Source: Enterococcus ratti (GTDB taxonomy: Bacteria; Bacillota; Bacilli; Lactobacillales; Enterococcaceae). From it: a stretch of DNA of 64,000 bases. Location of the stretch: positions 61,589-125,588 of the forward strand of contig NZ_JXLB01000007.1 in NCBI RefSeq assembly GCF_001886195.1, given 5' to 3'. Below are positions 52,903-62,821 of the stretch, piece by piece; position 1 is the first letter of the stretch; each line of letters opens with the position of its first letter. The notes under the pieces were generated by a model. That model did not search any database. It was not told the DNA's origin and worked only from the letters and a program-made list of their open reading frames with translations. The translations under genes were made by a program, and so were the position numbers.

Positions 52903-53253
52903 ATGGAAATTACGATGACCAAACATGCAATGGAAGCTTTGATTGAAAAAGTCGGGAAAGACTCAAAAATTGCTTTGGCACTGATTGATTCTTCCGACCC
53001 ATTTTTAAGAGACCGTGGTGCTTGCGCCAAAGGCAGTTTTTTCCAAATTATTCCTTTTTTTACAGAATTAGGAAAATACGTCAATAAAATTGATCATCCT
53101 ACGTTAGAAATTTATACCTCTAGATTAGAGCAATCTTATTTAGGCAGACGCTTAAATTTAGCTTATAACCAACAATTGAACAGCTTTTCGCTTGAAAATG
53201 AAATTGCAGTATTAGATCGCAACATTAAACTAAACCATTGTTTCTTTAGTTAA
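52903..53253 (+). CDS. HesB-like iron-sulfur biosynthesis domain protein
   Basis: 116 residues starting MEITMTKHAMEALIEKVG. The pattern ALIDSSDPFL..RGAC and the end LAYNQQLNSFSLEN..LDRNIKL fits the YqkB/HesB-like family of lactic acid bacteria. The Cys residues needed for cluster transfer in true IscA proteins are not all present. GGAAGGAG precedes the ATG at 52903. Confidence 0.7.
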   Translation: MEITMTKHAMEALIEKVGKDSKIALALIDSSDPFLRDRGACAKGSFFQIIPFFTELGKYVNKIDHPTLEIYTSRLEQSYLGRRLNLAYNQQLNSFSLENEIAVLDRNIKLNHCFFS

Positions 53254-53286
53254 AGGCATTTTTCAAAAGGAAGAATAAGCCTGCTT

Positions 53287-53637
53287 GATTATACCTTTAT
53301 CGGAAATGAAAAAGTAAGTACAGCAGATGAAAAATACTTCAATTAGTTGTCAATGACGATAGCAACACGAAGAAAATTGAATGGGGAATTGATACATACG
53401 TTCTATCAAATAATCTATTTGTCAGAACGGGTTATCCAGAAAAAGAAGCCTTTAAAGTTGAAAAACTTTAAAAAATCAGCTCTAACTGATCCAAATTCCT
53501 TCGTGTTACTGAATTATCTGAATAAAAAGGAAAAATCGAACAACGCATCACACCGATTTCATTCATAAGAAATACTCATTACTTGTATGAACAAAAGTAC
53601 CCGTGGGGTATCATGTACCGAAAAGATTATACAAAAT
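53287..53637 (+). pseudogene. Decayed gene of unknown function
   Basis: Protein-like text continues through frame changes: DYTFIGNEKVSTADEKYFN, then VVNDDSNTKKIEWGIDTYVL, SNNLFVRTGYPEKEAFKVEKL, KSALTDPNSFVLLNYLNKK, IEQRITPISFIRNTHYLYEQ and KYPWGIMYRKDYTK before a stop. At least three frameshifts are needed. I do not recognise the family. Confidence 0.55.
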
Positions 53638-53670
53638 AACTGTTGAGTTAAAACAATAAGGAGGATACAC

Positions 53671-54564
53671 ATGACAAAACCAAAATTAATCGATCCAAGA
53701 AACCAGTATTACACGGAAGAATTTCCCAAACAAGATCAAGAAACACCAGCACTACAAAAAAAGATGCAGCCCGTTCCCGATTGTGGCGAAGAAACCTATG
53801 AAGGCAGTCAGCAATTAGAAAATCGTCGTGTCCTTATTACCGGAGGAGACTCAGGAATTGGTCGAGCCGTGGCGATTGCATTTGCAAGAGAAGGCGCAGA
53901 CATCGCCTTACAATTTTTCCCCGGTGAAGAAGAAGATGCCAAGCAAGTGGCTTCTTATATAGAACAAGCCGGAAGAAAAGTCGTACTTTTGCCTTACGAT
54001 CTTCGAAAAGAAACGGCGCCTAATGAAATCATTCAAAAAGTAGTGACCGAATTAGGAGGCTTAGATACGCTCGTGTTAAATGCCGGTCAGCAAATTTCAT
54101 GTCCAGCCATCGAAGAACTTTCATTAGAGCAAGTCAAAGACACTTTTACTATTAATATAATTGCAATGTTTGCGCTAGTGAAAGCCGCTGCACCTCACCT
54201 TCCAGCAGGTGGAGCAATTATTAATACAACATCCGTACAAGCCTTTAATCCAAGTGAACATCTGTTGGATTATGCTGCCACTAAAGCAGCCATTGCCAAC
54301 TTTACAATTGGCTTAGCCAAACAACTCGCACCAAAAGGCATACGCGTCAATGGAGTAGCTCCCGGTCCTATTTGGACACCTTTACAGTTGGATAAAGGGC
54401 AGCCACAAGACTCTATCCCTGAATTTGGGCAAAAAAGTTTGCTGGAAAGAGCCGGTCAACCCGCTGAATTAGCACCAGTTTACGTCTTTTTAGCTTCAAA
54501 TAAAGCAAGCTACGTCACTGCACAGATTTATGGTGTAACAGGTGGCGAGGCCATCAATTTATAA
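53671..54564 (+). CDS. SDR-family oxidoreductase (YghA/general-stress type)
   Basis: 297 residues. The extended N-terminus ([20 protein letters not shown]) is typical of the YghA/Gsp39 subgroup. The NAD(P)-binding motif [10 protein letters not shown] is near residue 57, the catalytic YAATK is near 210, and the PG segment ([10 protein letters not shown]) follows. The substrate is unknown. It lies upstream of the Gls24 stress operon and may share its stress role. AAGGAGG precedes the ATG. Confidence 0.93.
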   Translation: MTKPKLIDPRNQYYTEEFPKQDQETPALQKKMQPVPDCGEETYEGSQQLENRRVLITGGDSGIGRAVAIAFAREGADIALQFFPGEEEDAKQVASYIEQAGRKVVLLPYDLRKETAPNEIIQKVVTELGGLDTLVLNAGQQISCPAIEELSLEQVKDTFTINIIAMFALVKAAAPHLPAGGAIINTTSVQAFNPSEHLLDYAATKAAIANFTIGLAKQLAPKGIRVNGVAPGPIWTPLQLDKGQPQDSIPEFGQKSLLERAGQPAELAPVYVFLASNKASYVTAQIYGVTGGEAINL

Positions 54565-54586
54565 AAAAGATTGGAAGGTGTTTGAG

Positions 54587-55156
54587 ATGAATAAAGGAAC
54601 AAAAACCATAGGAGTCATTGTTTCTCTTTTACTTTTGTCCATTCTTTTATTTACTGCCTTGATTAGTACGGTGTATCCGTTGCCGATCTTGCTTGATCGC
54701 TTCCGTTTCTTTACGGTAACTAATTATTGGGTGCAGCAATACATCTTTTGGGTAGCTGCTGTTTTAGCGCTTTTAATGCTCATTACTTTATTGGTTTTGA
54801 TTTTTTATCCAAATACGATCGGAACGTTCTTGTTAAAAAAAGGCGATGGTGAATTGACGCTGGATAAAAAAGCCATCGAGGGCATGGTTCGTTCTCATTT
54901 ACAAGCAGATGAATTTATTCAATCGCCGAAAGTAAGTATCAAAGCCACGAAAAATAAAATTGCTGTGGGCATCAAAGGAGAGTTAAAACGGACGTCTTCT
55001 TTAATTGGTAAAACAGGAACTTTAATGGAAGAAATCGAAAAAGAAATTAAACAGTTGCTTGGTACGAATGAACCAGTAAAAGTAACTGTAAAATATACAG
55101 ATTACCAAACAATGACGACGAACCATCAATCGAAAGAACAAGCACGAGTGGAATAG
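54587..55156 (+). CDS. amaP: Alkaline shock response membrane anchor protein AmaP
   Basis: 189 residues with two N-terminal membrane helices (about 8-30 and 47-75) and a cytoplasmic Asp23-like domain. It tethers Asp23/Gls24 proteins to the membrane. The ATG at 54587 follows GGAAGGTG. It is followed by DUF2273 and Gls24 genes, the standard order. Confidence 0.9.
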   Translation: MNKGTKTIGVIVSLLLLSILLFTALISTVYPLPILLDRFRFFTVTNYWVQQYIFWVAAVLALLMLITLLVLIFYPNTIGTFLLKKGDGELTLDKKAIEGMVRSHLQADEFIQSPKVSIKATKNKIAVGIKGELKRTSSLIGKTGTLMEEIEKEIKQLLGTNEPVKVTVKYTDYQTMTTNHQSKEQARVE

Positions 55157-55168
55157 GAGGCTCATGAA

Positions 55169-55351
55169 ATGAATGAACGATTTGAAACTTACAAGTTACC
55201 GATCATTTGTGGCGCACTTGGTTTGATTTTAGCTGTATTGTTAATTACAGTCGGTTTCTTTAAAACCTTGCTGATACTCCTTATGGTGATACTCGGCGTG
55301 GCTGTCGGCATGTATGTAAAACAAACAAAAATATTTGATCATAAATCTTAG
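55169..55351 (+). CDS. DUF2273 small membrane protein
   Basis: 60 residues with two membrane helices (LPIICGALGLILAVLLITVG and LLILLMVILGVAVGMYV). Members lie beside asp23/gls24 genes in Firmicutes; their role is unknown but probably structural in the same membrane complex. Confidence 0.9.
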   Translation: MNERFETYKLPIICGALGLILAVLLITVGFFKTLLILLMVILGVAVGMYVKQTKIFDHKS

Positions 55352-55366
55352 GAGGCTTTCACTATC

Positions 55367-56104
55367 ATGGATAATAAACAATCAAACAATCAAACAAATC
55401 ACAAAAATACACCAATTTCCGCACACCCAGATCCAGCAGTACCAAATGTGGAAGGAAAAGTAGCACAAGAAACAAAAGAAAAAGGACAAGAAAAATACGT
55501 AGAAAAGCATGAAAATCATATGCAGCCAACTTCTAGTCATACGTCAACGCCATCTGCGCATACGCCGCTAAAAGCAGATGAGGCGTTGAAAGAAAAAGAC
55601 CCGTCAAAAGAAGCCGTCGACTCAATGAAGGGCGAAGTCGTCTATGAAGATAAAGTGATTCAAAAAATCATTGGAGCAGCTTTAGAACAAGTAGATGGTT
55701 TATTAACAGCCGATGGCGGGTTCTTTTCAAACATGAAAGAGAAATTAGTGAATACGGACGACGTGACCACCGGCATTCACACTGAAGTAGGCAAAAAAGA
55801 AGTTGCAGTGGATATGAAAATTGTGGTGGAATACGGCAAAGATATTGACGCTATTTACCAACAAATCAAAAAAATTATTGCTAAAGAAGTAGCGGCAATG
55901 ACGCACTTAAAAGTAATAGAAGTCAACGTTGACGTAGTAGACATTCAATCCAAAGAAGAATTTGAAGCAAACAGCGAAACCGTCCAAGATAAAGTCACCA
56001 AAGCAGCGAAAACAACGGGGCAATTTGCTTCCGAACAAACCGAAAAAGCCAAATCTGCCATCAGTGAAGGCACAGAGAAAATAAAAAACGCTTCTGAGAA
56101 ATAA
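55367..56104 (+). CDS. Asp23/Gls24 family envelope stress protein
   Basis: 245 residues: a hydrophilic N-terminus (1-95), the Asp23 domain (about 96-190, YEDKVIQKIIGAALEQVDGL), and a charged C-terminal helix. Gls24 proteins are general-stress and bile-tolerance factors in enterococci. GGAGGC precedes the ATG. It closes the amaP-DUF2273-gls24 operon. Confidence 0.93.
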   Translation: MDNKQSNNQTNHKNTPISAHPDPAVPNVEGKVAQETKEKGQEKYVEKHENHMQPTSSHTSTPSAHTPLKADEALKEKDPSKEAVDSMKGEVVYEDKVIQKIIGAALEQVDGLLTADGGFFSNMKEKLVNTDDVTTGIHTEVGKKEVAVDMKIVVEYGKDIDAIYQQIKKIIAKEVAAMTHLKVIEVNVDVVDIQSKEEFEANSETVQDKVTKAAKTTGQFASEQTEKAKSAISEGTEKIKNASEK

Positions 56105-56187
56105 AAAGAAGCGATAAAATCCTTTTTCCAATCTTAGGAAAAAACAGGTCTTGCTAAGTAAAAAAGATTTATCTTTCATATTTAAGA

Positions 56188-56238
56188 GTTAAGAGCATGC
56201 GCCAAAAGTATTCTTTACTTTTGGCGCATGCTCTTAAC
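56188..56238. repeat. Perfect 23-bp inverted repeat
   Basis: GTTAAGAGCATGCGCCAAAA plus GTA on one arm and its exact complement on the other (56188-56210 and 56216-56238), five-base loop. No T-run on the plus strand. Confidence 0.85.
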
Positions 56239-56777
56239 GCAGATTTACAGCAAAAATATAGAACAAATGAAGTAGAATAAAACTTATTTGAAAGAAGCCT
56301 CTTATTTATTGTGCCAGTTGTTGACTTCTCGTAACGATTCTAGGGCATTTACCTCTTTTTTTCAAAAATTTAAAAAATCAAACATAACAAGAACAGTCTA
56401 GGAGGTAAGTTTTCATTTTTTACTTTTTCATTTAGATAAATTGACATTACTTAATTGTGTAATTCGTTTTAAAGTGGAATAAAGGAAAGTTTTTTCAAGC
56501 TTTTCTATAAACTACGAGTCAAAGGAGAGAAAAGCAAAAATTAAAAAAAAATGAAGGTTTTCATCAAAAAATATGACGAAAGGCGAAGCTCATTTAAGTG
56601 AGAAATATAACAAAAAAGAAATGAGATGCGCTTTTAAACAAGAAACAACTAATGAATCAACAGGAATAATTTTTGTAAAATAGTAAAAAGCATGCTTAAG
56701 ATGTAAGTATAAAAACGAAGAATCGGTGCGCATGTTTCTTTATACATAGAGGGTAAACCAATAAAGGAGGGACTTAA
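56239..56777. other. Long upstream region of the adhesin gene
   Basis: About 540 bases without a recognised gene. It includes TTGACA near 56441, but no well-placed -10 could be chosen. Other parts are AT-rich. Confidence 0.5.
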
Positions 56778-59700
56778 TTGAAGAAATTTAAAAAACTGCT
56801 AAACGGAGCAGTCGTTGTCGGCTTAACTTTGGGAAATAGCAGTGGCACGGTCGTAGGTGCGGTGACAACGGTCAATGAGACCACAAACACCAACCAAGTG
56901 ACAAAAAAAGAATCAGTGAGAAAAGAAAAACAGAAAAAAGATTCCGAGAGTAGTAGTTCCAAGAGCAGTAAAAAAGAGCAAAAAAGCATTTCTCCCAGAA
57001 AAGCAACCGCAAAAGAAGAAATAGCGAAAACGTCTAAAATATATATGGAGAATAAACTCAAAGAATTAATAAACAAAGGACCCGATACAAAAATTGATAA
57101 CTATGAAGTAGGGGATCAGTATGTTTTTAAAAAGCGTCTTTATTCAAGTTATAACTATCATGAACAAATTTACTATAAGCCAGATATTCCATCAGGGAAA
57201 TTATCAGAGGATAGAATATATTTGAATATTAGAGATGGTTCTACCGGAATGTCTGCTATCCACCCTGTTGAACAAGAAGTGATCTCCAAAAGTGGTAATT
57301 GGAAGATAAAATTTGAACCAACAGAAGGTGTTACTACTGATGGACGCTTTATGACTTTGAAATTTACTCGTTTAAAAGTAGCTAAACCTCAAACAGAAAT
57401 TTTTCCTATGAAAGTTACCTATGTTGTACCTCCCAACAGGGTTGATGCAGATGATGGGGAGCCTTTTGCCTATATCATGGGTGCTAAAATTTTTGATGCA
57501 GATATACTCTATGAAGTAAATATGCCTGTTGCTGAAATTGGTGACATTACAGCCAAAGCAAAAACGGGTGCGCATACAGTGATGCAAAATGACCCTGTGC
57601 CTAAAGCAGCTGATTATGTTGCTTCTGTGGAAAATACGCGTGGCACGGTCGAGTATAAGTGGAAGACTGCACCGAATATGAAGAAACCGGGAAAACAAAC
57701 ATCAACGGTGACGGTTAGCGATGACACGGGACGTTCAGTTGATGTGCCGGTTTCTCTTACAGTCACGCCGCTGCCACTAGAAATGACGCCTAAAGCAGGC
57801 GCTCATCAAGTATATATGTTTGATGAACCAAAAGCGAAAGATTATTTTGATGTAGTTAATCACTATGATGGAACGTCAGTTGACATTCAATGGGTCGATG
57901 CACCGGACGTGACGCAATTAGGGAAACAAATTTGTAAAGCTAAAGCAACGTCATCGGATGGACGAACGGCTGAAAATACGGTAGAACTTGAAGTCGTTCC
58001 ATTGCCGCCGATAGAATTAACGTTAAAGCCTATAGAAGATCGAACATTAGGACACACCTATGCGTCACTTGCCGATACGTTTAAAAATTACGTTGAATCG
58101 GCGACGGTCAATGGAAAAGCACTTGATCTTGAAACGTTAGAATTTATTCCGGAAAAATCAACAGAACCTAACATGCAGCTTGCCGGACAGCAAACCGTTC
58201 GAATCGCCGTGAAAGCGCATGTTCCTAAACCGGACATTTCTCCGCGCTCTTCTGTCAACGCGTCAGCAAGTTCCACCGATGATACTTTTGAATTGGAAGG
58301 TACGGCGGAAACGACCGTTAATGTCCGATGGGGCAGCACGATTTTAATGAAATCGGCAAATGGCGCTTCAGCCGGTGCATTTTCATTAATTATGGATAAA
58401 TCAAGTGCTGGTACAGGCATCTTAAGTATACAACAAGGACTAAATTCGCTATTAAATGAAGCCGTCAATCCGAATGGCTCACCATTTGATATGTATTATC
58501 GCATGCGAATATTACGCAACGACAAAGAGATTTATGCACAAACGGTTCAAAATCGTTCTTCGCTTCAGCAAGTAATAGATTATTTTGGAAACAGCGACCA
58601 CACACAAGCGGTAAAAGTCGACGACGTCGTTGAAATCTATTATCCAGAAAAAAGCGCGAATCATTCTGTTTTAATGGTGGACGAAGCAGAACATGATTAT
58701 ACCTATGCTTCAGCGTATGCTTATTACAAAGTGACGCCTTACGGCTTTGAGCCAGCTCCTAAAGTTGAAGCAGAAGCGGCAAATGCCGACCTTGTCTTAG
58801 CGCAAGGAACGGATACAATTGACGTAAAACAATTACTCAAAAATGTGAAACTCAACAACCAAGAAGTTGAAGCAAAAGCGTATACGGCTACAGCGTTGGA
58901 TGCATTTGATACAACGACCGTCGGCCAACGAAACATGCGGGTGAAACTTACCGCAGCAGACGGATTAGCTTCAAAAGAAATTGACGTACCTTATCAAGTG
59001 AAATGGGGGAGCACGTTTGTCCTAAAAGGCTTAAATGACGCGACGGTCGGCGCTTACAGCCTAGTGAAAAAAGATGGGCAATGGACGATTCAATCTACTC
59101 AAGGAGTAGCTGATACGAATCTAACGGATCCCGTGGATAATTATTTTGGCAGTCAAACGTATTATCAAATTGACGTCTTGCAAGGAGATGTGAGCAAGTA
59201 CCATTATGAAGTGCTTGGAAATAGTACAATTGATCAAGCCATCCATAACTTTAACCAAGGACAGCCGTTACAAGTAGCTATTGGAGATGTCGTCAAGGTG
59301 TATCATGCGGATCCTAAAAATCATAATCTTCTCATGCAAGATGAGTTGGTCAAAGATTATACGGTGGGGTCCAATTATGCGTATTATCAAGTCACAGAAC
59401 ATGGCTTTGAACCAATCTTGGACGTCAAAGCTAAATCGCAGCCGCAAGAATTTACGTTAGGTGAAAATAGCAGTAAAATTGACGGAACTAAATTGATTGA
59501 AAACATTACGATCAACGGTGTGTCAATGAAAAGTGATCAATATACGGTAACGCAATTAGAAGATTTTGATACAAGTGTTGCTGGTGAGAAAAATCTACGA
59601 ATTAAGATAGAAACGAAAGATGGGGTTGTCTCAAAAGAAATCGGCGTACCTTATACAGTGAAATGGGGCAATTCGATTTTAGTGAAGTCAAGTACAGGAG

Positions 59701-61925
59701 GATCTGCCGGCGCCTTTTCACTACTGGATGGAAAAGAACTGGCAGGAACGTCGAGTGATTCAAAAGTCTTGCAAATCAATCCGGGGTTGGATTCATCTTT
59801 GAATGAAAAAGTAGGAGCAGATGAAACAAGTACGTATTATTCCATTGATATTACACGAGACGGTCGCTCAACGTATAAACAAACGATTCCGGGAAGGGCT
59901 ACGTTGCAGCAAATCATGGATAACTTTGGAAATGCTAGCCGTCAAGTAACCGTCCAAACAGGCGATATTATTACCATCACTCAACCGCAAAAAACACCGG
60001 ATAGTTCTGTTTTGTGGATGGATGAAGTTGAAAAAGATTTTACTTATGGTTCGGAAAAAGCCAGATATGAAGTGACAGACTATGGCTTAGTACCAGCGCC
60101 GGAATTAACAGGAACGACGTCCAATAAACAATTAAACTTAGCGGAGCAAGCAGAAAATATTGATTTGCGTCAGCTAGTGAAGGTAACGATTAATGGTCAC
60201 GAAGTAACAGACGATCTTTACACGGTCAAACAATTAACTGATTTTGATACGAATACAGTTGGGAAAAAAGAAGTAAAATTGCAGCTTGACTTAAATGACG
60301 GGTACGCATCCTCTGAAGTCGATATCCCTTATGAAGTGAAATGGGGTGATTCCTTGGTTCTTAAAGGATTAAATGGTGCTACAGCAGGTACGTACAGTTT
60401 TGTAAAACGTGACGAACAGTGGTTCCTTTGCGCCGTTCAAGGGGATCCAGATGCAGATTTAAGCAACTGGGTGAATAACGAATATGGACGGGATATTTAT
60501 TATCGAATAGAAGTAGAAACAAATGGAAATGAGTTACCGGCGTTTGAGACGCTTCAAGCTTTGAATGCAGAGGAACCGCCAGTCAATAATGGAAATTTTG
60601 CTTACAATGTCACTGGAAACATGACAGTAGATCAAGCCATTTCAGGATTTAACAACGGTCAGCCGCTACCGTTGCCGCAAAATGCGATAATAAAAGTGTA
60701 CCATGCAGAATCAAGCAACAACTTGTTAGTTCGTGATGATTTAGTAAGAGATTACACGGCCGGTTCCAATTATGCTTGTTACAAAGTAGATGCTGCTGGT
60801 GTGACGCCTATTACAAATTTAAAAGCAGAGACGGTTGAAACAAAATTAACGTTAGGACAAGATGCTAGTTCAACTGACGTGGCTCAATTAGTTAAAAACG
60901 TTCAATTTAATGATCAGAAACTAAAAGATGACCTTTATAAAGTAGAACCGATTGATACGTTTGATACCTCTACGGTAGGCGAAAAAGAATTAAAAGTAAA
61001 ATTAACGACTTCAGATGATGTGACCACCAAAGAAATTAAAGTACCTTATACCGTTAACTGGGGCAGTTCATTAGTAATGAAAAATAAACAAAATGAAACG
61101 ATTGGTGCGTTTAGTCTGAAAAAAGAAGACAAGAAGTTAGAACTCACTTCTTTACCGGGGAAAAATAAAAAAAGTTTGTCAAAACGAATTACGAACATCA
61201 ACGATAAAGAGGTTTACTATAGTATTGAAGTGTTCAACCAAAACAAGAGCAAATACAAATATGAAGTGCGTGGGGCTTTAACGATTGAAGAAGCAAACAA
61301 TCGTTTTAATAGTGGAAAACCTTTAGATGTTTCGGTAGGCGATCAAATCAAAGTTTACCATAAAGAATCAACTGGAAACATCTACATGTATGAAGAAATG
61401 GAACAAAATTACACGTACGGAACAAACTATGCTTATTACAATGTTACAGAATATGGTTTTGAACCAACTGGGGAACTTACAGTTACGCCTTTATCCGATG
61501 TGAAGGTAACAGTAGGCACTGCTCAAGTTGATCTTAAATCTCTTTTAAAAGAAGTGAAAGTTAATGGGAAAGCCTTACCGAAAAATTCTTATACGATAAA
61601 ACTAGATTCTGATTCGACGATTGATACTTCAGAACTTGGAAAGAAAACGGCAAAAATGACGGTCGCAGTGGATAAAGCGTATGGTGAATTTTCAACGCCA
61701 ACACAAGTAGATTATGAAGTTGTTGATGGTGCAGGAAACGTATCAGGTGAAAATGCTGGGGCTGACGGAGATGCTGGATCGGATGGAGAAAATGGAACTG
61801 CCTCGGGCAGCTTGCCAAAAACGAATGAAACGAAAAATGCAGCTTTTTCACTGTTAGGAGTCTTTCTTGTTAGTGTTGTAGGAATGATCGTCTTTTGGAA
61901 GAAAAAAAAGACAAATGAAAAATAG
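56778..61925 (+). CDS. Giant LPXTG-anchored adhesin with five repeated modules
   Basis: 1715 residues. A signal peptide (1-28), a Lys/Ser-rich stretch, a unique domain (about 85-250), two Ig-like repeats (about 255-415), then five modules of about 225 residues starting near 516, 741, 961, 1188 and 1425. Each begins V-x-WG-S-x-x-L-x and holds AGAFSL, GDxIxVYH and YAYYxVTEYGFEP text, resembling mucin/carbohydrate-binding modules. LPKTN is near 1678, followed by a helix and KKKKTNEK. A TTG start follows AAAGGAGGG. Confidence 0.85.
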   Translation: MKKFKKLLNGAVVVGLTLGNSSGTVVGAVTTVNETTNTNQVTKKESVRKEKQKKDSESSSSKSSKKEQKSISPRKATAKEEIAKTSKIYMENKLKELINKGPDTKIDNYEVGDQYVFKKRLYSSYNYHEQIYYKPDIPSGKLSEDRIYLNIRDGSTGMSAIHPVEQEVISKSGNWKIKFEPTEGVTTDGRFMTLKFTRLKVAKPQTEIFPMKVTYVVPPNRVDADDGEPFAYIMGAKIFDADILYEVNMPVAEIGDITAKAKTGAHTVMQNDPVPKAADYVASVENTRGTVEYKWKTAPNMKKPGKQTSTVTVSDDTGRSVDVPVSLTVTPLPLEMTPKAGAHQVYMFDEPKAKDYFDVVNHYDGTSVDIQWVDAPDVTQLGKQICKAKATSSDGRTAENTVELEVVPLPPIELTLKPIEDRTLGHTYASLADTFKNYVESATVNGKALDLETLEFIPEKSTEPNMQLAGQQTVRIAVKAHVPKPDISPRSSVNASASSTDDTFELEGTAETTVNVRWGSTILMKSANGASAGAFSLIMDKSSAGTGILSIQQGLNSLLNEAVNPNGSPFDMYYRMRILRNDKEIYAQTVQNRSSLQQVIDYFGNSDHTQAVKVDDVVEIYYPEKSANHSVLMVDEAEHDYTYASAYAYYKVTPYGFEPAPKVEAEAANADLVLAQGTDTIDVKQLLKNVKLNNQEVEAKAYTATALDAFDTTTVGQRNMRVKLTAADGLASKEIDVPYQVKWGSTFVLKGLNDATVGAYSLVKKDGQWTIQSTQGVADTNLTDPVDNYFGSQTYYQIDVLQGDVSKYHYEVLGNSTIDQAIHNFNQGQPLQVAIGDVVKVYHADPKNHNLLMQDELVKDYTVGSNYAYYQVTEHGFEPILDVKAKSQPQEFTLGENSSKIDGTKLIENITINGVSMKSDQYTVTQLEDFDTSVAGEKNLRIKIETKDGVVSKEIGVPYTVKWGNSILVKSSTGGSAGAFSLLDGKELAGTSSDSKVLQINPGLDSSLNEKVGADETSTYYSIDITRDGRSTYKQTIPGRATLQQIMDNFGNASRQVTVQTGDIITITQPQKTPDSSVLWMDEVEKDFTYGSEKARYEVTDYGLVPAPELTGTTSNKQLNLAEQAENIDLRQLVKVTINGHEVTDDLYTVKQLTDFDTNTVGKKEVKLQLDLNDGYASSEVDIPYEVKWGDSLVLKGLNGATAGTYSFVKRDEQWFLCAVQGDPDADLSNWVNNEYGRDIYYRIEVETNGNELPAFETLQALNAEEPPVNNGNFAYNVTGNMTVDQAISGFNNGQPLPLPQNAIIKVYHAESSNNLLVRDDLVRDYTAGSNYACYKVDAAGVTPITNLKAETVETKLTLGQDASSTDVAQLVKNVQFNDQKLKDDLYKVEPIDTFDTSTVGEKELKVKLTTSDDVTTKEIKVPYTVNWGSSLVMKNKQNETIGAFSLKKEDKKLELTSLPGKNKKSLSKRITNINDKEVYYSIEVFNQNKSKYKYEVRGALTIEEANNRFNSGKPLDVSVGDQIKVYHKESTGNIYMYEEMEQNYTYGTNYAYYNVTEYGFEPTGELTVTPLSDVKVTVGTAQVDLKSLLKEVKVNGKALPKNSYTIKLDSDSTIDTSELGKKTAKMTVAVDKAYGEFSTPTQVDYEVVDGAGNVSGENAGADGDAGSDGENGTASGSLPKTNETKNAAFSLLGVFLVSVVGMIVFWKKKKTNEK

Positions 61926-61965
61926 GTCATTTAAACTTCTAATAAAATAGTTATTCGTTCACTTT

Positions 61966-62006
61966 AACCGATCATCACAACAAGTTGTGATGATCGGTTT
62001 GTTTTT
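61966..62006 (+). terminator. Terminator of the adhesin gene
   Basis: AACCGATCATCACAAC pairs with GTTGTGATGATCGGTT, then TGTTTTT. Confidence 0.92.
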
Positions 62007-62547
62007 GCTCTTTTCAATAAGGACAGATAAGTTAAAATCAAATCTGGGGCTACATGAACTTCGTTGTGTCCCAAAACTTTGGTGAAGTGGATATGCAGAT
62101 GCTTAGAAAACAAAAAGTGCTAGTTTTTTCTAATCTTACTATTTTTTTATGCGCATAACTATTGGTATATTTATTTAAAACAACAGTTTAATTTTTAGAA
62201 TAATTTCTAGCTATAACGAACAAATATTTGTGTCAAAAAGCACAAGACATTTAGGGGAATCCAAAATAAAATGAATTCTAAAAAAGTTCAAGAGGGAACA
62301 ATGAAGATGACTGTCAGAAATTAAGTTTGTGATTAATTCAAGTGATTATTAAATTTAATTTTAACAACAGTTAATACGTAACAATTTATTTTCTGTAAAT
62401 TTTAAGATATGTATTTTTCCGATAAAAAGGCATCTTTTGTTAGATTCGAAAATTAATTACTGGTCAATAATTTTTATATTAGGTAAAAACTGAAGAAATA
62501 TTTTTATAAACCATAAGGATTGGGAGAAGCTATATAGATTGAATTCG
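62007..62547. other. Intergenic region
   Basis: AT-rich. No gene, repeat or element recognised. Confidence 0.5.
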
Positions 62548-62799
62548 ATGAATAAATATGAACAAGTAAATGACGGTGCATATTATTTGTTTTTAGTGTT
62601 TAAACACGATAAAATGAAAACGTTCACAAATGTAAGAGGGAAGGAGTTCAAAAAATAGCCTATTTATTCTAGTGATGTTTTTGAGATAAATTGACCGGAA
62701 AGTACATTATGTATAAATGCTGTGGCTAAGAAATCGATGTGAATAGTAGGTTATTAGATAAGTAATGAAGATAAATTTAAACGATCATTATCCAATTAA
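62548..62799 (+). pseudogene. Decayed small gene with several in-frame stops
   Basis: One frame reads MNKYEQVNDGAYYLFLVFKH, DKMKTFTNVRGKEFKK, stop, PIYSSDVFEIN, stop, PESTLCINAVAKKSM, stop, IVGY, stop, ISNEDKFKRSLSN. The protein-like sense across four stops suggests a dead gene of about 83 codons. No family recognised. Confidence 0.35.
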
Positions 62800-62821
62800 T
62801 AGTACTTAAGGAGGAATAAGA

